Origin: Nocardioides allogilvus
GTDB taxonomy: Bacteria > Actinomycetota > Actinomycetes > Propionibacteriales > Nocardioidaceae
NCBI RefSeq assembly: GCF_003047285.1
Contig: NZ_PZYX01000007.1
Span: 113,285-177,284, forward strand
Reading direction: 5' to 3'
Length of the DNA stretch: 64,000 nucleotides
The notes under the pieces were generated by a model. That model searched no databases. It saw only the letters and a list, made by a program, of their open reading frames with translations, and was not told where the DNA came from. How positions within the stretch are numbered: the first letter of the stretch is position 1; each line of letters starts with the position of its first letter. This document shows positions 42,616-52,488 of the stretch, in pieces. The translations under genes were made by a program, and so were the position numbers.

Positions 42616-43791
42616 CTAGCCCTCGGGGTAGGGCACCGAGGACTCCGGGGCGAAGCTGCTCCAGCGGCCGTCGAGCAACAGCTCGGCGGCCGCTTCCACG
42701 GGCACGGACCATCCGTCCTCGTAGGGCTCGAGGACGACCTGGGCGCGTACGTCGCCGTGATCGCGCTCGAGGTAGAGCCAGCCCTCGCGCTCGCCGCCCG
42801 CGACGGTCTTGGCCAGGAAGGCCTCCCCCTCGATCTGCATGGTGCGGCAGTCAGTGAAGGCAGACGGGCAGTCGGGGGTGTCGGCGCTCAGCGCCTGCGC
42901 GTGCCACTGGACTCGTCCGGTCTCGAACCTGCTCCTGCGGTCCCCCTGGAAGACCCGGCCGTGCATCGAGGGGACGTCGCTGAGTGCCATGGGCGCGCGG
43001 GTCATGAGGTCGTGCCCGTTCAGCCCATCGATCCCCATGACCTGCAGGGTGTTGGCCCAGGCCTCAGCGGCGGTGAGCGTGGATGCCGGCACGTCGAGCT
43101 CGGTGAGCAAGGTGTCGATCAGGTCGGCGGACAGGCTGGGCTCTCCCCGGGCAGCCAGCTGGACCACCACCACGTCACCGTCTGGCTGGTCGAAGACGTA
43201 GCCGCGGATCTCTCCCCCAGCGGACGTGCCCCGCTCGCCGACACCCTCGCCGTTGCCGAGGGGATGGCTGGTGACGTCAGTGAAGCCGTCCCAGCGGACG
43301 GCCTCGCGGCTCACACCCGCGGTGACCACGACGAAGTCACCTGTATCCCACTGGGTGCGGTAGGACACCGCGCTCGTTTCACCCAGGACGTAGGAGGCGT
43401 CCACCATGGTCCTGTCGTCGTCCGGGCGGTCGAGCAGGCGCCTGACCTGGTCGCCGAAGGTCTCGGCATCGGGAGTGCCCTGCGAGAGGACTCCCGGCAG
43501 GTCCCACTTCGTGGTGGCGGTCTCGCTGGGCGTCGGGTCGTTCGCGATGTGCTGCCCGGCGTCGACATCGCCGTCGGCGAGGTTGCCGAGGACCAGTGCC
43601 GAGACGGCGGCAGCCGCCACCAGCCCGACGCCGGTCTTGACGACCCGGTTGCGGCGGCGCGCCTCCCGGGCTCGGCGGACGTCGGCGAGCGGATCGACGA
43701 CGGGCATGTCGGCACGGGCGGCGAGGGCGTCGAAGCGACGGCGCAGGTCCTCGTCGTGAAGGTCGAAAGCGTGAAGATCGTCGGTGCTCAT
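42616..43791 (-). CDS. single-pass membrane protein paired with SigE-type sigma factor (putative anti-sigma)
   Basis: A 391-aa protein whose ATG overlaps the stop of the sigma factor gene (ATGA). The cytoplasmic N-terminus (about 1-50, HDEDLRRRFDALAARADMPVVDPLADVRRAREARRRN) precedes one transmembrane helix (about 52-70, VKTGVGLVAAAAVSALVLGNL). The large outer domain has no family I recognise. Topology and coupling suggest an anti-sigma or sensor partner, although a zinc-binding anti-sigma motif (HxxxCxxC) is absent. The arrangement parallels the single fused gene at 4.5-6.4 kb. Confidence 0.75.
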   Translation of the reverse strand: MSTDDLHAFDLHDEDLRRRFDALAARADMPVVDPLADVRRAREARRRNRVVKTGVGLVAAAAVSALVLGNLADGDVDAGQHIANDPTPSETATTKWDLPGVLSQGTPDAETFGDQVRRLLDRPDDDRTMVDASYVLGETSAVSYRTQWDTGDFVVVTAGVSREAVRWDGFTDVTSHPLGNGEGVGERGTSAGGEIRGYVFDQPDGDVVVVQLAARGEPSLSADLIDTLLTELDVPASTLTAAEAWANTLQVMGIDGLNGHDLMTRAPMALSDVPSMHGRVFQGDRRSRFETGRVQWHAQALSADTPDCPSAFTDCRTMQIEGEAFLAKTVAGGEREGWLYLERDHGDVRAQVVLEPYEDGWSVPVEAAAELLLDGRWSSFAPESSVPYPEG

Positions 43792-44294
43792 CGGTGTCCC
43801 CCGTTCAGTTCAGTGGTGCCCAGGACCGACCGCAGGCTGTTGAGCGCGGTCCAGGTCTGGCGCTTGACGGTGCCCTCGCCGATCCCGAGGTCGGCCGCGG
43901 TCTCGGCGACCGAGAGTCCCCAGTAGTGGCGCAGCAGCACGATCCGGCGCTGGCCGATGGGCAGTCCGCGCAGCGCGGTCCACAGCGCATCGCCCTCGCC
44001 GGGATCGGGGTCGTGCACCGCCGGCGGCTCGATGTCGTCGAGGACGAGCCGCTCGCGGCGCCACGGCCGGCGGTGCTCGCTGAGGTGGGCGTTGATGACC
44101 GCCCGCCTGGCATAGGCCTCGACGTTGTCGACCGATGCGACGCGCGACCAGGCGACGTACAGCTTGGTCAGGGCGGTCTGCACGATGTCCTCGGCGCGGT
44201 GCGCGTCACCGACGAGCAGGTAGGCCGTGCGGAACAGTCGGGCGCGATGGGCAGCGACGAACTCGACGAAACTGTCGTCGATGTTGCGTGTCAT
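43788..44294 (-). CDS. SigE-family ECF RNA polymerase sigma factor
   Basis: A 168-aa ECF sigma factor. Region 2 is [47 protein letters not shown] (the DxxQxxL-like core of region 2.2/2.3), and region 4 is [48 protein letters not shown] with the helix-turn-helix. This matches the SigE (SACE/ECF41-unrelated, Streptomyces-type) group common in actinobacteria. ATG 44294 is chosen because AGGAAGGGGAG precedes it; an upstream start at 44333 lacks support. It is coupled to the membrane protein gene behind it and divergent from fbiC. Confidence 0.94.
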   Translation of the reverse strand: MTRNIDDSFVEFVAAHRARLFRTAYLLVGDAHRAEDIVQTALTKLYVAWSRVASVDNVEAYARRAVINAHLSEHRRPWRRERLVLDDIEPPAVHDPDPGEGDALWTALRGLPIGQRRIVLLRHYWGLSVAETAADLGIGEGTVKRQTWTALNSLRSVLGTTELNGGHR

Positions 44295-44373
44295 CGTCGA
44301 GCTCCCCTTCCTCCAGCGGTTGATTCTGCACACTCAACCCGGCCCGCACCCGATCGGTTGTCCGCCCGGCTGT

Positions 44374-44379
44374 GACAAT
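44374..44379 (+). promoter_or_regulatory. -10 element of a leaderless fbiC promoter
   Basis: GACAAT at 44374-44379, preceded by TGT (extended -10 form TGTGACAAT), lies 6 nt before ATG 44386, and no Shine-Dalgarno sequence precedes the ATG. The spacing places the transcription start at or next to the A of the start codon. Confidence 0.5.
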
Positions 44380-44385
44380 GGCCCC

Positions 44386-46869
44386 ATGGAGCCGACCCCC
44401 GCCCAGATCCGCCGTGCGCTGGTGCGTGCGGAACGCGGTGCGGCGCTCGACGTCGAGGAGGCCGCCGCGCTGCTGGCCGCCCGGGACGAGTCGCTCGACC
44501 GTCTCTGCGCCGTCGCCGCCCGAGTGCGCGACGCGGGCCTGGTCAGCGCCGACCGACCGGGCGTGGTGACCTACTCCCCGAAGGTCTTCATCCCGATCAC
44601 CCGGCTGTGCCGCGACCGGTGCCACTACTGCACCTTCGTGACCGTGCCGGGCAAGCTGTCGGCGCCGTACTTGTCCCCGGACGAGATCCTCGCCGTCGCG
44701 CGCGAGGGCGCAGCGCTGGGCTGCCTGGAGGCGCTGTTCACCCTCGGCGACCGGCCGGAGGACCGCTGGCCCGAGGCGCGGGTGTGGCTCGACGAGCAGG
44801 GCTACGACTCGACGCTCGACTACGTCCGCGCGATGGCGATCCGGGTGCTGGAGGAGACCGGCCTGCTGCCGCACCTCAACCCGGGCGTCATGTCGTGGGA
44901 GGAGATGACGCGCCTCAAGCCGGTGTCGCCGTCGATGGGGATGATGCTGGAGACGACGTCGCGCCGCCTCTTCGAGACCCGCGGTGAGGCGCACTTCGGC
45001 TCCCCCGACAAGGACCCGGCGATCCGCTCGCGCGTGCTGGAGGACGCCGGCCGGCTGTCGATCCCCTTCACCACCGGGCTGCTCGTCGGCATCGGCGAGA
45101 CGCTGACCGAGCGCGCGGAGACGATCTTCGAGCTCCGCCGGATCGCGAAGCACTACGGCTCCGTCCAGGAAGTCATCGTGCAGAACTTCCGGGCCAAGCC
45201 CGACACCGCGATGCGCCACACCGACGACCTCGCGCTGGCCGACTACCGCGCCGCGATCGCGGTCTCGCGGATCGTGCTCGGCCCGACGATGCGGATCCAG
45301 GCGCCGCCCAACCTCGTCGACACCGCCGAGTGCCGCTCGCTGCTCGACGCGGGCGTCGACGACTGGGGCGGTGTGTCGCCGCTGACCCCGGACCACGTCA
45401 ACCCCGAGCGACCCTGGCCCTCGATCGAGCGCCTCCGCACGATCACCGCCGAGGCCGGCTTCGAGCTCGCGCCCCGCCTGACGGTCCACCCCCACTACGT
45501 CCGCCAGCGCACGCCCTGGATCGACCCGCGCCTCGACGCCCACCTCGACGCGCTCGCGCTGCCCGACGGACTCGCGCGCATCGGCGTACGACCCGTCGGA
45601 CTGCCGTGGCAGGAGCCCGATGCCTCCGAGGGCAGCGGTCGCACCGACCTGCACACCACCATCGACACCGAGGGCCGCACGGCTGATCGTCGCGACGACT
45701 TCGACAGCGTGTACGGCGACTGGGCGGCCGTCGCGGAGAGCGCCGCCGGCCTCAGCGTCGGCACCCACGCGGGGTCCGAGGGGTACGCCGCCCTGCGGGC
45801 CGCCGAGCGGGACCCGGCCGGCCTCGATGACGACCAGGCCCTCGCCCTGATGACGGCGGAGGGCGACCTGCTCGCGGAGGTCTGCCGCCTCGCCGACGAC
45901 CTGCGCCGCGACACCGTGGGCGACGACGTCACCTACGTCGTCAACCGCAACATCAACTTCACCAACATCTGCTACGTCGGCTGCCGCTTCTGCGCCTTCG
46001 CGCAGCGCAAGACCGACGCGGACGCGTTCTCGCTCTCCCTCGAGCAGGTCGCCGACCGTGCGCAGGAAGCGTGGGAGCTCGGTGCGACCGAGGTCTGCAT
46101 GCAGGGCGGGATCGACCCGGACCTGCCGGCGTCGGCCTACTTCGACCTGGTCTCCGCGGTGAAGCAGCGGGTGCCCGACATGCACGTGCACGCCTTCAGC
46201 CCGATGGAGATCGTGAGCGGCGCGGCTCGCACCGGGCTGTCGATCGAGGACTTCCTGATCAAGGCCCGCGAGTCCGGACTCGACACGATCCCGGGCACGG
46301 CCGCGGAGATCCTCGACGACGAGATCCGCTGGGTGCTGACCAAGGGCAAGCTCCCCGCGAAGACCTGGATCGAGGTCGTCACCACCGCACACGAGGTGGG
46401 CCTGCGGTCCAGCTCGACGATGATGTACGGCCACGTCGACAACCCGCGGCACTGGGTGCAGCACCTGCGGGTGCTGCGCCGCATCCAGGAACGGACCGGC
46501 GGCTTCACCGAGTTCGTGCCGCTGCCCTTCGTGCACACGAGCTCACCGATCTATCTGGCCGGCGTGGCCAGGCCGGGCCCGACGCTGCGCGACAACCTCG
46601 CCGTGCACGCGCTGGCGCGGATCATGCTGCACGGCTCGATCGACAACATCCAGACCAGCTGGGTCAAGCTCGGCGTCGACGGCACCCGCGCGATGCTGCA
46701 GGCCGGGGCCAACGACGTCGGCGGCACGCTGATGGAGGAGACGATCTCCCGGATGGCCGGCTCCGAGCACGGCTCCGCCAAGACCGTCGCCGAGCTCGTC
46801 GAGATCGGGGCCGGGATCGACCGCCCCGTCGTCGAGCGCACGACGACCTACGGCCGCCCCGCCCGCTAG
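44386..46869 (+). CDS. fbiC: FO synthase, CofG-CofH fusion (7,8-didemethyl-8-hydroxy-5-deazariboflavin synthase)
   Basis: Makes FO, the chromophore of coenzyme F420, from tyrosine and 5-amino-6-ribitylaminouracil. The 827-aa protein has two radical-SAM modules as in other actinobacteria. The CofG-like module has its 4Fe-4S motif at CRDRCHYC (Cys 75, 79, 82), and the CofH-like module at CYVGCRFC (Cys 529, 533, 536). [29 protein letters not shown] and [23 protein letters not shown] are family blocks. F420 then serves enzymes such as the LLM oxidoreductase at 26.2 kb. The ATG at 44386 probably heads a leaderless mRNA. The last 4 nt overlap the convergent gene. Confidence 0.97.
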   Translation: MEPTPAQIRRALVRAERGAALDVEEAAALLAARDESLDRLCAVAARVRDAGLVSADRPGVVTYSPKVFIPITRLCRDRCHYCTFVTVPGKLSAPYLSPDEILAVAREGAALGCLEALFTLGDRPEDRWPEARVWLDEQGYDSTLDYVRAMAIRVLEETGLLPHLNPGVMSWEEMTRLKPVSPSMGMMLETTSRRLFETRGEAHFGSPDKDPAIRSRVLEDAGRLSIPFTTGLLVGIGETLTERAETIFELRRIAKHYGSVQEVIVQNFRAKPDTAMRHTDDLALADYRAAIAVSRIVLGPTMRIQAPPNLVDTAECRSLLDAGVDDWGGVSPLTPDHVNPERPWPSIERLRTITAEAGFELAPRLTVHPHYVRQRTPWIDPRLDAHLDALALPDGLARIGVRPVGLPWQEPDASEGSGRTDLHTTIDTEGRTADRRDDFDSVYGDWAAVAESAAGLSVGTHAGSEGYAALRAAERDPAGLDDDQALALMTAEGDLLAEVCRLADDLRRDTVGDDVTYVVNRNINFTNICYVGCRFCAFAQRKTDADAFSLSLEQVADRAQEAWELGATEVCMQGGIDPDLPASAYFDLVSAVKQRVPDMHVHAFSPMEIVSGAARTGLSIEDFLIKARESGLDTIPGTAAEILDDEIRWVLTKGKLPAKTWIEVVTTAHEVGLRSSSTMMYGHVDNPRHWVQHLRVLRRIQERTGGFTEFVPLPFVHTSSPIYLAGVARPGPTLRDNLAVHALARIMLHGSIDNIQTSWVKLGVDGTRAMLQAGANDVGGTLMEETISRMAGSEHGSAKTVAELVEIGAGIDRPVVERTTTYGRPAR

Positions 46870-48398
46870 GTCCCGACTGTCACGACACGCGTGCGGCCGA
46901 GCACCCGGCCGTCGGCGTCCAGCGCCTCGGCGCGCACCACGCCCGCGCTCGCGTCGAGCGGCACTGCCGTCTCGAACCCGGCCCGGTCGACGGTGGCCGC
47001 TTCGGCCAGGCGATCAGGTCGACGGCCGGCGAGCACCCGCCAGCGCGCCACCTCGGTCGCGCCGTTCCAGCTGACGTAGGCCCGGCCGTCGGGACCGATG
47101 GCGAGGTCGGGCGGGGTGGCGGGGCGACCGCGCCACGACGAGCGGTAGGACCGGTAGGAGCCGAGCGCCAGGCCGCGCAGCTCGAAGACGGGCTCACCGG
47201 CCTCGTCGAACTCGGTGAGCACGGGGTCCATGCCCCAGCCGACCAGCACGTGCCCGTCGTCGAGGTACTGCGCGTTGCCCATCGCGTAGCCGTAGTGGTC
47301 GTCGTACCGGAGCGCCTGCACGAGCGTTGCGGTCATCGCCTGCTCGTCGATCTCGAACTTCAGGGCCGCCGAGACGGCGTCGGTCTTCTCGGCGTGCTCG
47401 TGGTTGTCGTAGATCGTGATCGTGCCGTCGGGCTGGCGCCGCGCGTCGTGCTGCCAGCCGAACTCGCCGCCCGCGGGCACCTCGATGTCGCTCAGCTTGC
47501 CGCCGAAGCGCCAGCGGATCTCGCCAGAGCGCCGGTCGATCCGATAGACCGCCGAGGTGTGGCGCGCGGACAGCAGCAGCGCGTCGCCGTCGGCGGCCAC
47601 CGAGTTGAGGTGCACCGGGTCGAAGGGCTTCTTCTCCGACTCGCCCTCGCCGTCCTCGGGCTCGCGCACCGTCTCGGAGACGGCGATGTGCTCGAGGCCG
47701 TCCCAGTCGAAGAGGACCTTGCCGGTGGCGACGTCGATCTCCTGCACCTGCGCGCCGTAGACCCAGCCCTCGACCGGCCCGCCGACATCGCTGAGGTCGG
47801 CCTGCCGCACGGGATAGGACAGCACCAGCGCGGTGCCCTCCTCGGTGAGCTGGAACTCGTGGAGGTCGACCAGCAGCCCGTTGCCGGCCCGCACCTCCGC
47901 GACGGGGAGATAGCGCTCGTCGAGGACCACGCCCTTGCCGTAGCCCAGCCCCTCGACGATGTGGCCGGTCCAGTAGGTCAGCACGGGCCGGCCGCGGTAG
48001 CGCTGCACCCGCAGCTCGGTCGCGGCGTTGCCGTCGGGCTCGATCCAGACGGGCTCCCCGTCGTTGTCGTAGATCACGGCACGGAACGTCGGGTTGCGCG
48101 GCGTGGTCAGGAGCAGGCCCGCGGACAGCACCGCCCCGGCCTTGCGCCACGGCACCACCTCGGGCGCCGTGAGCGAGGTCGACACGAACGTGCGGACCGG
48201 GGCGGCCGGCGGTGGCGCCGGGGCCGCCTCCGGCTCCGGCGCCGGGCCCGGCTCGCCACCCGAGGTGAGGGCCCAGCCCGAACCGACTGCGGCGGCTCCG
48301 AGGGCGACGCCCACAGTTCCGACGAGGACGTCACGTCGGGCGACGCGTGGCGTGGAGGGCTCCGTGGCCTGGTCGTTGTCCGGGGTCACAGAGCCCAC
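46866..48398 (-). CDS. exported arylsulfotransferase-family (ASST) protein
   Basis: A 510-aa exported protein. [24 protein letters not shown] is a Tat-like signal with twin Arg, followed by a Pro/Ala-rich linker ([16 protein letters not shown]). The rest is a six-bladed-propeller type domain as in the PF14269 arylsulfotransferase group: [70 protein letters not shown], and [19 protein letters not shown], with conserved His. Members transfer or hydrolyse sulfate groups, but many are uncharacterised and activity here is unproven. The start is GTG 48398. Confidence 0.85.
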   Translation of the reverse strand: MGSVTPDNDQATEPSTPRVARRDVLVGTVGVALGAAAVGSGWALTSGGEPGPAPEPEAAPAPPPAAPVRTFVSTSLTAPEVVPWRKAGAVLSAGLLLTTPRNPTFRAVIYDNDGEPVWIEPDGNAATELRVQRYRGRPVLTYWTGHIVEGLGYGKGVVLDERYLPVAEVRAGNGLLVDLHEFQLTEEGTALVLSYPVRQADLSDVGGPVEGWVYGAQVQEIDVATGKVLFDWDGLEHIAVSETVREPEDGEGESEKKPFDPVHLNSVAADGDALLLSARHTSAVYRIDRRSGEIRWRFGGKLSDIEVPAGGEFGWQHDARRQPDGTITIYDNHEHAEKTDAVSAALKFEIDEQAMTATLVQALRYDDHYGYAMGNAQYLDDGHVLVGWGMDPVLTEFDEAGEPVFELRGLALGSYRSYRSSWRGRPATPPDLAIGPDGRAYVSWNGATEVARWRVLAGRRPDRLAEAATVDRAGFETAVPLDASAGVVRAEALDADGRVLGRTRVVTVGT

Positions 48399-48431
48399 GC
48401 TACGCCGCCGCGGGTCCGAGCGGCCCCCTCC

Positions 48432-49655
48432 TCAGGGGCGGAGGTCCACCCACACCTGGCGGTGGTCGGAGGTGGGCACGAACGGGAAGCTGCCCGTCAG
48501 GTAGTAGAACTTCTGGTCCTCGGTGGGCCAGAAGATGCCCGACCCGAGCACCCTGAGACCGGTCGAGGGCAGCACGTAGTCGGCCCGCAGGTTGCCCGGC
48601 CCGCAGCACAGGCGGTCGTCGAAGTCCGCGGTGTCGAACCGCGGGTGCGACTCGTGGCCCAGGTTGGCCGCGCCCTGCAGCTCGGCGGCCCAGGTGCCGC
48701 CGACCGAGGCGGGAGCCTTGGCGTCGTTGACGCGGGGGTGGTCGAGCAGCTGCTGCGCCGAGCCGGGCACCGAGTCGCCGTCGAGCGGGTCGGAGTTCTG
48801 GTCCCCGGCGATCACGAAGCGCTCGCTGGCCGGCAGTCCGCCGTACACACCTGCGTCGTCGTAGATGTAGGCCGAGTCGGCGGCGTCGGACGACACGTAG
48901 TCGGCCCAGAAGCGGATCTCGTCGTGGTTGCGAGTGCCGTTGCGGTCCTCGGCGCCGTCGAACACGGGCGGCGTCGGGTGCGAGACGAGGAAGTGGATCG
49001 TGGAGCCGTCGACGTCGATCGGCACGTCCCAGTGCGACTTGGACGAGAGTCGTACGTCGCCGAGCTCGGCCGCGGAGTACCAGTCGGCCGGCTCCGGCGT
49101 GGCCGGGTCGTCGGGCAGCATCGCACCGGGCATGTCGGCCCACCGGAAGGTCTGGAAGGTGCGGACGGCGTCGGTGTCGATGGGGTGCTTCGAGTAGACG
49201 ACCATGCCGTACTGGCCCTCGAAGAGCCCGAACCCAAAGGCGTCGTTGCCGCCGCCGACGGAGCCGTTGTTGTCGAGGTCGTGACCGCTCGGCACCCCGG
49301 TGTTGGACGGCGCGATGTAGGCGTAGGGGTAGTCGATCGGCTCGGAGCCGTGGTGCGACACCTCGAGGTAGTTGTCGCGGAACAGGTCCACGGCCTCGGG
49401 CGCGTAGTCGAACTCGTTGACCAGCAGCACGTCGGGGCGCACGCGCTGGACGGTCTCGGCGACGTTCTGTGCCTGGACGTTGTCGGGGATCGAGAGGTCG
49501 GCCACGAGCTGGCCGGCGACGTTGCGGTTGAGCGAGGCGTTGAACGTGGAGAAGCGGACCTTGCGGTCCGGGGCCTCCTCGGCCTGGGCGACAGGCGCGA
49601 GCGCGAGGGGCAGTGCCGCGAGCAGTGCGGCGGCGATCAGGGTCGGGCGGTGCAT
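48432..49655 (-). CDS. secreted endonuclease/exonuclease/phosphatase-family protein
   Basis: A 407-aa exported protein of the EEP (DNase I-like) superfamily. The signal peptide is MHRPTLIAAALLAALPLALAPVAQA. The fold's motifs are VRFSTFNASLNR, DVLLVNEFDY (metal-ligand Glu), FLVSHPTPP, IAGDQNSDP (Asp-x-Asn) and TSDHRQVWVDL (catalytic Asp-His) at the C-terminus. Such secreted enzymes act as nucleases or phosphodiesterases that scavenge phosphate or lipids. It follows the arylsulfotransferase-type gene's strand with a 33-bp gap. The substrate is unknown. Confidence 0.92.
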   Translation of the reverse strand: MHRPTLIAAALLAALPLALAPVAQAEEAPDRKVRFSTFNASLNRNVAGQLVADLSIPDNVQAQNVAETVQRVRPDVLLVNEFDYAPEAVDLFRDNYLEVSHHGSEPIDYPYAYIAPSNTGVPSGHDLDNNGSVGGGNDAFGFGLFEGQYGMVVYSKHPIDTDAVRTFQTFRWADMPGAMLPDDPATPEPADWYSAAELGDVRLSSKSHWDVPIDVDGSTIHFLVSHPTPPVFDGAEDRNGTRNHDEIRFWADYVSSDAADSAYIYDDAGVYGGLPASERFVIAGDQNSDPLDGDSVPGSAQQLLDHPRVNDAKAPASVGGTWAAELQGAANLGHESHPRFDTADFDDRLCCGPGNLRADYVLPSTGLRVLGSGIFWPTEDQKFYYLTGSFPFVPTSDHRQVWVDLRP

Positions 49656-49725
49656 CGTCGAACCTCCGGGTGGGTGGGCGGACCCCCACCGTAGGTTCGC
49701 GACATGGCCGCGCGGTGAACTCGGC

Positions 49726-50421
49726 TCAGGTGATCCCGAGCTTGGCGCAGCGCTTCGCCGTACTGCCGGAGCACAGCTCGGCGATCGTCATCGCTCCGGA
49801 GGCGACGACGACACTGGTGAGGTCCTCGATCCTCACCGTGACCGGATCGAAGAGCCAGGACGGAACGCCCTCGTGCTCGACCGACTCGCCGACCGGCTCG
49901 TCGGCCAGCTCGCCGACGGCGACGTCGGCGGCCTGGATGCTCATCTCGGCCGCCGGGAGGTGGACGAAGCTCTTGCGGTCGCCCCCGATGACCTCGCGCG
50001 CGGCCTCGAGATCACTGTCGACACCGTCCATCCGCGCTGCCGGCTCGCTCAGGCCGACGAACCAGTCGGCGCCGGGCACCAGGGTGCCGAGCGCGATGAC
50101 CGGGACCTCACCCGCCTGCTGGACCAGTGACTCGGCCAGCTCGGGGTCGACAGCGTCGAGCACCACCAGGTCGGCATCCTCCAGCGCCTGCTCGAACTGG
50201 CTCGCCTGGACGTCGGCGTCGCTGCCGGCGTCCTGGACCCGCACCGTGCACCCGTCGCAGACCTCCGCGACCCGCTGCTCGAGGCGTTCGACGTCGATCG
50301 GCTGCTGGACCTGCGCCGTCTCGTCGGCCACCAGGACCGCGATCACGGTCGAGTCGGTCGCCGCGCAGCCCGAGAGCGCGCTCGTGAGGACGAGGGAGCA
50401 GACCAGCAGGAGGCATCGCAT
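49726..50421 (-). CDS. shortened sugar-binding-protein paralog, lipoprotein
   Basis: A 231-aa lipoprotein: MRCLLLVCSLVLTSALSGC is the signal, with the lipobox at LSGC. The body is homologous to both ends of the 366-aa binding protein encoded at 52.5-53.6 kb: VIAVLVADETAQ matches VIALLLPESKTT, and the ends pair as VVVASGAMTIAELCSG with VIADGFYSADDICTG. About 130 central residues forming most of the second lobe and hinge are missing, so it is unlikely to bind sugar in the usual way. It is the last gene of the ABC importer operon, 26 bp after the permease. GTG 50430 is an alternative start. Confidence 0.8.
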   Translation of the reverse strand: MRCLLLVCSLVLTSALSGCAATDSTVIAVLVADETAQVQQPIDVERLEQRVAEVCDGCTVRVQDAGSDADVQASQFEQALEDADLVVLDAVDPELAESLVQQAGEVPVIALGTLVPGADWFVGLSEPAARMDGVDSDLEAAREVIGGDRKSFVHLPAAEMSIQAADVAVGELADEPVGESVEHEGVPSWLFDPVTVRIEDLTSVVVASGAMTIAELCSGSTAKRCAKLGIT

Positions 50422-50447
50422 GACGGGCACATCGTGTCACCCAGCGG

Positions 50448-51695
50448 CTAGCCCCGACCACTCGACGTGCGCAGGCGGCGCGACACGGAGTCGATCGCCA
50501 CGGCGATCAGCAGCACGGCACCGGTGACCATGAACCGCACCGACGAGTCGACGCCGACCAGGTTGAGCCCGGTCTGGATCGCCTGCAGCACGATGATGCC
50601 GAGCATCGCGGAGTAGGCCGATCCACGCCCGCCGAAGAGCGAGGTCCCGCCGATGACCGCGGCCGCGATGGCGGTGAGGTTGGTGTCGGTGGTGCCGCTG
50701 GCCTGCGACACGCTCGTCTGGAGGCCCGCCGCGAGCAGCCCGCCGACGGCGGCGAGCATCGAGCACAGCGCGAACACCGAGAAGTAGATCCGGCTGACCT
50801 TGATCCCCGAGCGGCGCGCGGCCTCCTCGTTGCCGCCGACGGCGAAGACGTGCCGTCCCCATCTCGTACGGCGCAGCGCGAGGTCCATCAGCACGACCAG
50901 CAGCACGAAGAAGAGCCAGAGATAGCTCCAGCCACGGTCGATGTTGACGTAGTAGGTCAGCGCGCCGAGCCCACCCACGAGCAGGGCGCCCTTGACCAGC
51001 ACGAGCGCGATGGGTGGACTGCTCAGCTCGGCGGCGGTGCGCTGGCGGATCGTGAGCAGCTGCGCGGCGACGTACAACAGGCCGATCGCCACGACGAGGA
51101 CGTAGGACATCGCGGGGCTGAGGAACTCGAACCGGGTGAACTGCACGAGGAACGAGTCGGACGGCAGGTTGATGGTGCCGTTCTTGCCGAGGACGTAGAG
51201 CAGGGCTCCTTGGAAGCCGAGCAGGCCGGCGAGCGAGAAGACGAACGATGGCACGCCGAGCTTGGTGTAGAGCACGGCATAGAGCGCCCCGATCGCGACG
51301 CCGACCGCCATCGCGGCGAGGATCGCCACCAGCATCGACTGGCCGTGGTCGACGAGCAGCACGGCCATCGTGGCCGCGGTGAAGCCGCTGACCGAGCCGA
51401 CCGAGAGGTCGATCTCGCCGAGCAGCAGCACCAGCACGATGCCGAGCGCGATGATGCCGATGGGCGCGGCGAACTGGCTGATCGAGACCAGGCTGCGCGA
51501 GGAGAGGAAGCGCGGCTCCTGGCTGTAGAAGCCGATGCAGATGATGACCAGGCCGATGACGACCGGCAGGCTGCCGAGCTCGCCGGAGCGGAGCCGGTTC
51601 CAGAACAGGTGGGCGTAGCCGCCGAGTCCCTGCGTGCGGATCAGCCGCTCGTCGGCGAGGTCGGCGGCGACCGTGGAGGCGGACGGGTCACTCAT
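50448..51695 (-). CDS. sugar ABC transporter permease (xylose/ribose type)
   Basis: A 415-aa permease of the XylH/RbsC branch with about ten transmembrane helices. ISQFAAPIGIIALGIVLVLLLGEIDLSVGSVSGFTA is the family's N-terminal signature, and VFAVGGNEEAARRSGIKVSRI with GGTSLFGGRGS is the EAA-like region. ATG 51695 is preferred: AGGGGTG precedes it at suitable spacing and it overlaps the ATPase gene by 8 nt; GTG 51704 is possible. It works with the ATPase and binding protein encoded upstream. Ligand is probably xylose or a related pentose, inferred from family resemblance only. Confidence 0.92.
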   Translation of the reverse strand: MSDPSASTVAADLADERLIRTQGLGGYAHLFWNRLRSGELGSLPVVIGLVIICIGFYSQEPRFLSSRSLVSISQFAAPIGIIALGIVLVLLLGEIDLSVGSVSGFTAATMAVLLVDHGQSMLVAILAAMAVGVAIGALYAVLYTKLGVPSFVFSLAGLLGFQGALLYVLGKNGTINLPSDSFLVQFTRFEFLSPAMSYVLVVAIGLLYVAAQLLTIRQRTAAELSSPPIALVLVKGALLVGGLGALTYYVNIDRGWSYLWLFFVLLVVLMDLALRRTRWGRHVFAVGGNEEAARRSGIKVSRIYFSVFALCSMLAAVGGLLAAGLQTSVSQASGTTDTNLTAIAAAVIGGTSLFGGRGSAYSAMLGIIVLQAIQTGLNLVGVDSSVRFMVTGAVLLIAVAIDSVSRRLRTSSGRG

Positions 51696-52488
51696 GGTGC
51701 TCACCCCTGGTGGCGCGCTTGGAGACGACGTTGTCGGAGGCGCCGGTGATCGCAGCGACGAGCTCCTCGGTGGTGGCGTCCTCGACGCGGAACTCGGCAG
51801 CGTTGCGGCCGAGGCGGAGCACCACGATGCGATCGGCGACAGCCTGCACGTCGGCCATGTTGTGGCTGATCAGGATCACGCCGAGGCCGGGCTCGCGCAG
51901 CCGCTCGACGAGGTTGAGCACCTCAGCGGTCTGCGCGACGCCGAGGGCGGCGGTCGGCTCGTCGAGCATGACGATCTTGGGGTTGCCCACCAGCGAGCGG
52001 GCGATCGCGACGGTCTGGCGCTGGCCGCCCGACAGCGAGGCGATCGGGATGCGCACCGAGGGGATCTTGGCCGACAGGGTGCGCAGCAGGCGCCACGCCT
52101 CCTTCTCCATGTGCACCTCGTCGATGACGCCGGCGCGGCGCTTCTCCTGGCCGAGGAAGAGGTTCGCCACGACGTCGAGGTTGTCGCACAGCGCGAGGTC
52201 CTGGAAGACCGTCGCGATCCCGAGCGCCTGGGCCTCGGAGGGGCCGCCGACGGTGATCTTGCGGCCGGCGAAGGTGATGTCGCCCTCGTCGGGGGTGTAG
52301 ACGCCCGAGATGACCTTGACCAACGTGGACTTGCCGGCGCCGTTGTCGCCGACCAGGGCGACGACCTCGCCCGCCCGGACGTCCAGGTGGACGTCCGAGA
52401 GGGCCTGGACGGCACCGAAGCGCTTGGTGACGCCGGCCAGGGACAGGACGACGTCCCCGGCCGGCGGTGCTGCTGGTGCGGTGGTCAT
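51688..52488 (-). CDS. sugar ABC transporter ATP-binding protein
   Basis: A 266-aa single-domain ATPase, shorter than the double-domain RbsA/XylG proteins. Walker A is GDNGAGKST, the signature is LSGGQRQTVAIARSL, Walker B is IVMLDEPTAALG, and the switch is VILISHNM. Its ATG shares a base with the binding protein stop (TGATG) and its end overlaps the permease start, so the operon is translationally coupled. Single-domain ATPases of this kind serve as homodimers in FrcA-like pentose/fructose importers. Confidence 0.95.
   Translation of the reverse strand: MTTAPAAPPAGDVVLSLAGVTKRFGAVQALSDVHLDVRAGEVVALVGDNGAGKSTLVKVISGVYTPDEGDITFAGRKITVGGPSEAQALGIATVFQDLALCDNLDVVANLFLGQEKRRAGVIDEVHMEKEAWRLLRTLSAKIPSVRIPIASLSGGQRQTVAIARSLVGNPKIVMLDEPTAALGVAQTAEVLNLVERLREPGLGVILISHNMADVQAVADRIVVLRLGRNAAEFRVEDATTEELVAAITGASDNVVSKRATRGEHHE

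Noticed and set aside
46071..49694. A 1207-codon plus-strand open frame
   Set aside because: It runs in another frame through fbiC and antisense through the arylsulfotransferase-like and EEP genes. Its Arg/Gly/Ala/Asp-rich translation has no domain, and the overlapping frames all carry recognisable motifs.
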